Shown piece after piece: positions 63,840 to 64,000 of a stretch of 64,000 bases of DNA. How positions within the stretch are numbered: the first letter of the stretch is position 1; the number at the start of each line of letters is the position of its first letter. The translations under genes were made by a program, and so were the position numbers. Source of the stretch: Parasalinivibrio latis (GTDB taxonomy: Bacteria > Pseudomonadota > Gammaproteobacteria > Enterobacterales > Vibrionaceae). The notes beneath the pieces were generated by a model. The model saw only the letters and a program-made list of their open reading frames with translations. It was not told the DNA's origin and ran no database searches. The DNA lies in contig NZ_CP098813.1 in the NCBI RefSeq assembly GCF_036825535.1, positions 248,001 to 312,000 on the forward strand. The letters run 5' to 3'.

Positions 63840-64000
63840 ATGTTCGATCCCAAGCAAAGCGGCGCTACCGAACGCCTGATGATGGTCATGATGCAGATCG
63901 CCATCTCCCCATCGCCAATATCCGTACAACAACTTAGCGATCAACTTCAGATTCCTAAAAGCAGCCTTTACCGCCACCTGGCCCTGCTGCGCGAATGGAA
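63840..64000 (+). CDS. IclR-type HTH regulator, partial (runs off the window)
   Basis: The first 53 codons are visible from the ATG at 63840. They read QSGATERLMMVMMQIAISPS then SVQQLSDQLQIPKSSLYRHL, the N-terminal helix and winged helix-turn-helix typical of IclR repressors. The ligand-binding part lies outside the window. It follows the fucosidase terminator, so it is a separate unit that might control a carbohydrate cluster continuing to the right. Confidence 0.75.
   Translation, partial: MFDPKQSGATERLMMVMMQIAISPSPISVQQLSDQLQIPKSSLYRHLALLREW

Noticed and set aside
63650..63937. A 95-codon plus-strand frame after the fucosidase gene
   Set aside because: It begins inside the terminator hairpin and overlaps the start of the IclR-type regulator in another frame, which has a recognisable HTH.
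1..64000. CRISPR arrays, tRNA or rRNA genes, and insertion sequences
   Set aside because: None were recognised: no regularly spaced repeats, cloverleaf-like sequence, or transposase was found on either strand.

Overview
The window looks like one continuous chromosomal segment of a marine-type gammaproteobacterium, most likely Vibrionaceae or a close relative. The reasons are a Vibrio-type integron integrase with Vibrio-like attC sites, a complete Uhp hexose-phosphate system, yghU, yaeR, yibL, speB, pldA and a torT homologue, and moderate GC with lower-GC patches. The genus cannot be fixed from sequence alone. A partial gene lies at each edge: an SHMT-like PLP enzyme on the left and an IclR-type regulator on the right.

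Left part, 1-13.7 kb: an SHMT-like gene diverges from a LysR regulator, followed by yaeR, a GH1 gene whose C-terminal signature is that of 6-phospho-beta-glycosidases, a sugar O-acetyltransferase, and uhpA-uhpB-uhpC, which sense external glucose-6-phosphate. Then come two glutathione transferases (one is yghU), agmatinase speB, and small metabolic or hypothetical genes. The transporter this system controls, uhpT, is not beside uhpC. It lies at 21.6-23.0 kb with a readable promoter: a CRP site, an ACTAGGAAA repeat array and a -10 box.

Island, about 13.7-21.4 kb: lower-GC genes (GFA, DUF805, DUF3297, a PHB-depolymerase-like esterase) lead into a small chromosomal integron. Its integrase carries two lesions. 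Two cassettes (an FRG-domain protein and an O-acetyltransferase) have attC sites that can be folded by eye, and a RelB/RelE-type toxin-antitoxin pair follows in the opposite direction. The integron separates uhpABC from uhpT.

Middle, 23-48.9 kb: a Tat-exported GMC dehydrogenase pair, then a dense signalling block. It holds two BarA-like hybrid kinases (1676 and about 1321 residues), a TorT-like periplasmic binding protein divergent from the first, a REC-HD-GYP protein and a REC-EAL protein. Among these are murQ, a GH114 lipoprotein, a YcaQ-type DNA glycosylase and a PhoD-like phosphatase. psuK-psuG (pseudouridine breakdown) closes the block.

Right part, 49-64 kb: SH3-domain protein, GNAT, LysE exporter with a divergent GlxA-type regulator, a DsbA-like lipoprotein with CGHC, DUF2059, DUF2750, yibL, a NupC-type nucleoside permease, pldA, an alpha/beta hydrolase, DUF3179, TauE, and a secreted GH29 alpha-L-fucosidase carrying four F-type (fucose-binding) lectin modules.

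The most interesting items are the four-lectin fucosidase, the coupling of a 6-phospho-glycosidase with a split Uhp regulon, the decaying integron with an FRG cassette, and the orphan TorT/multi-PAS kinase pair.
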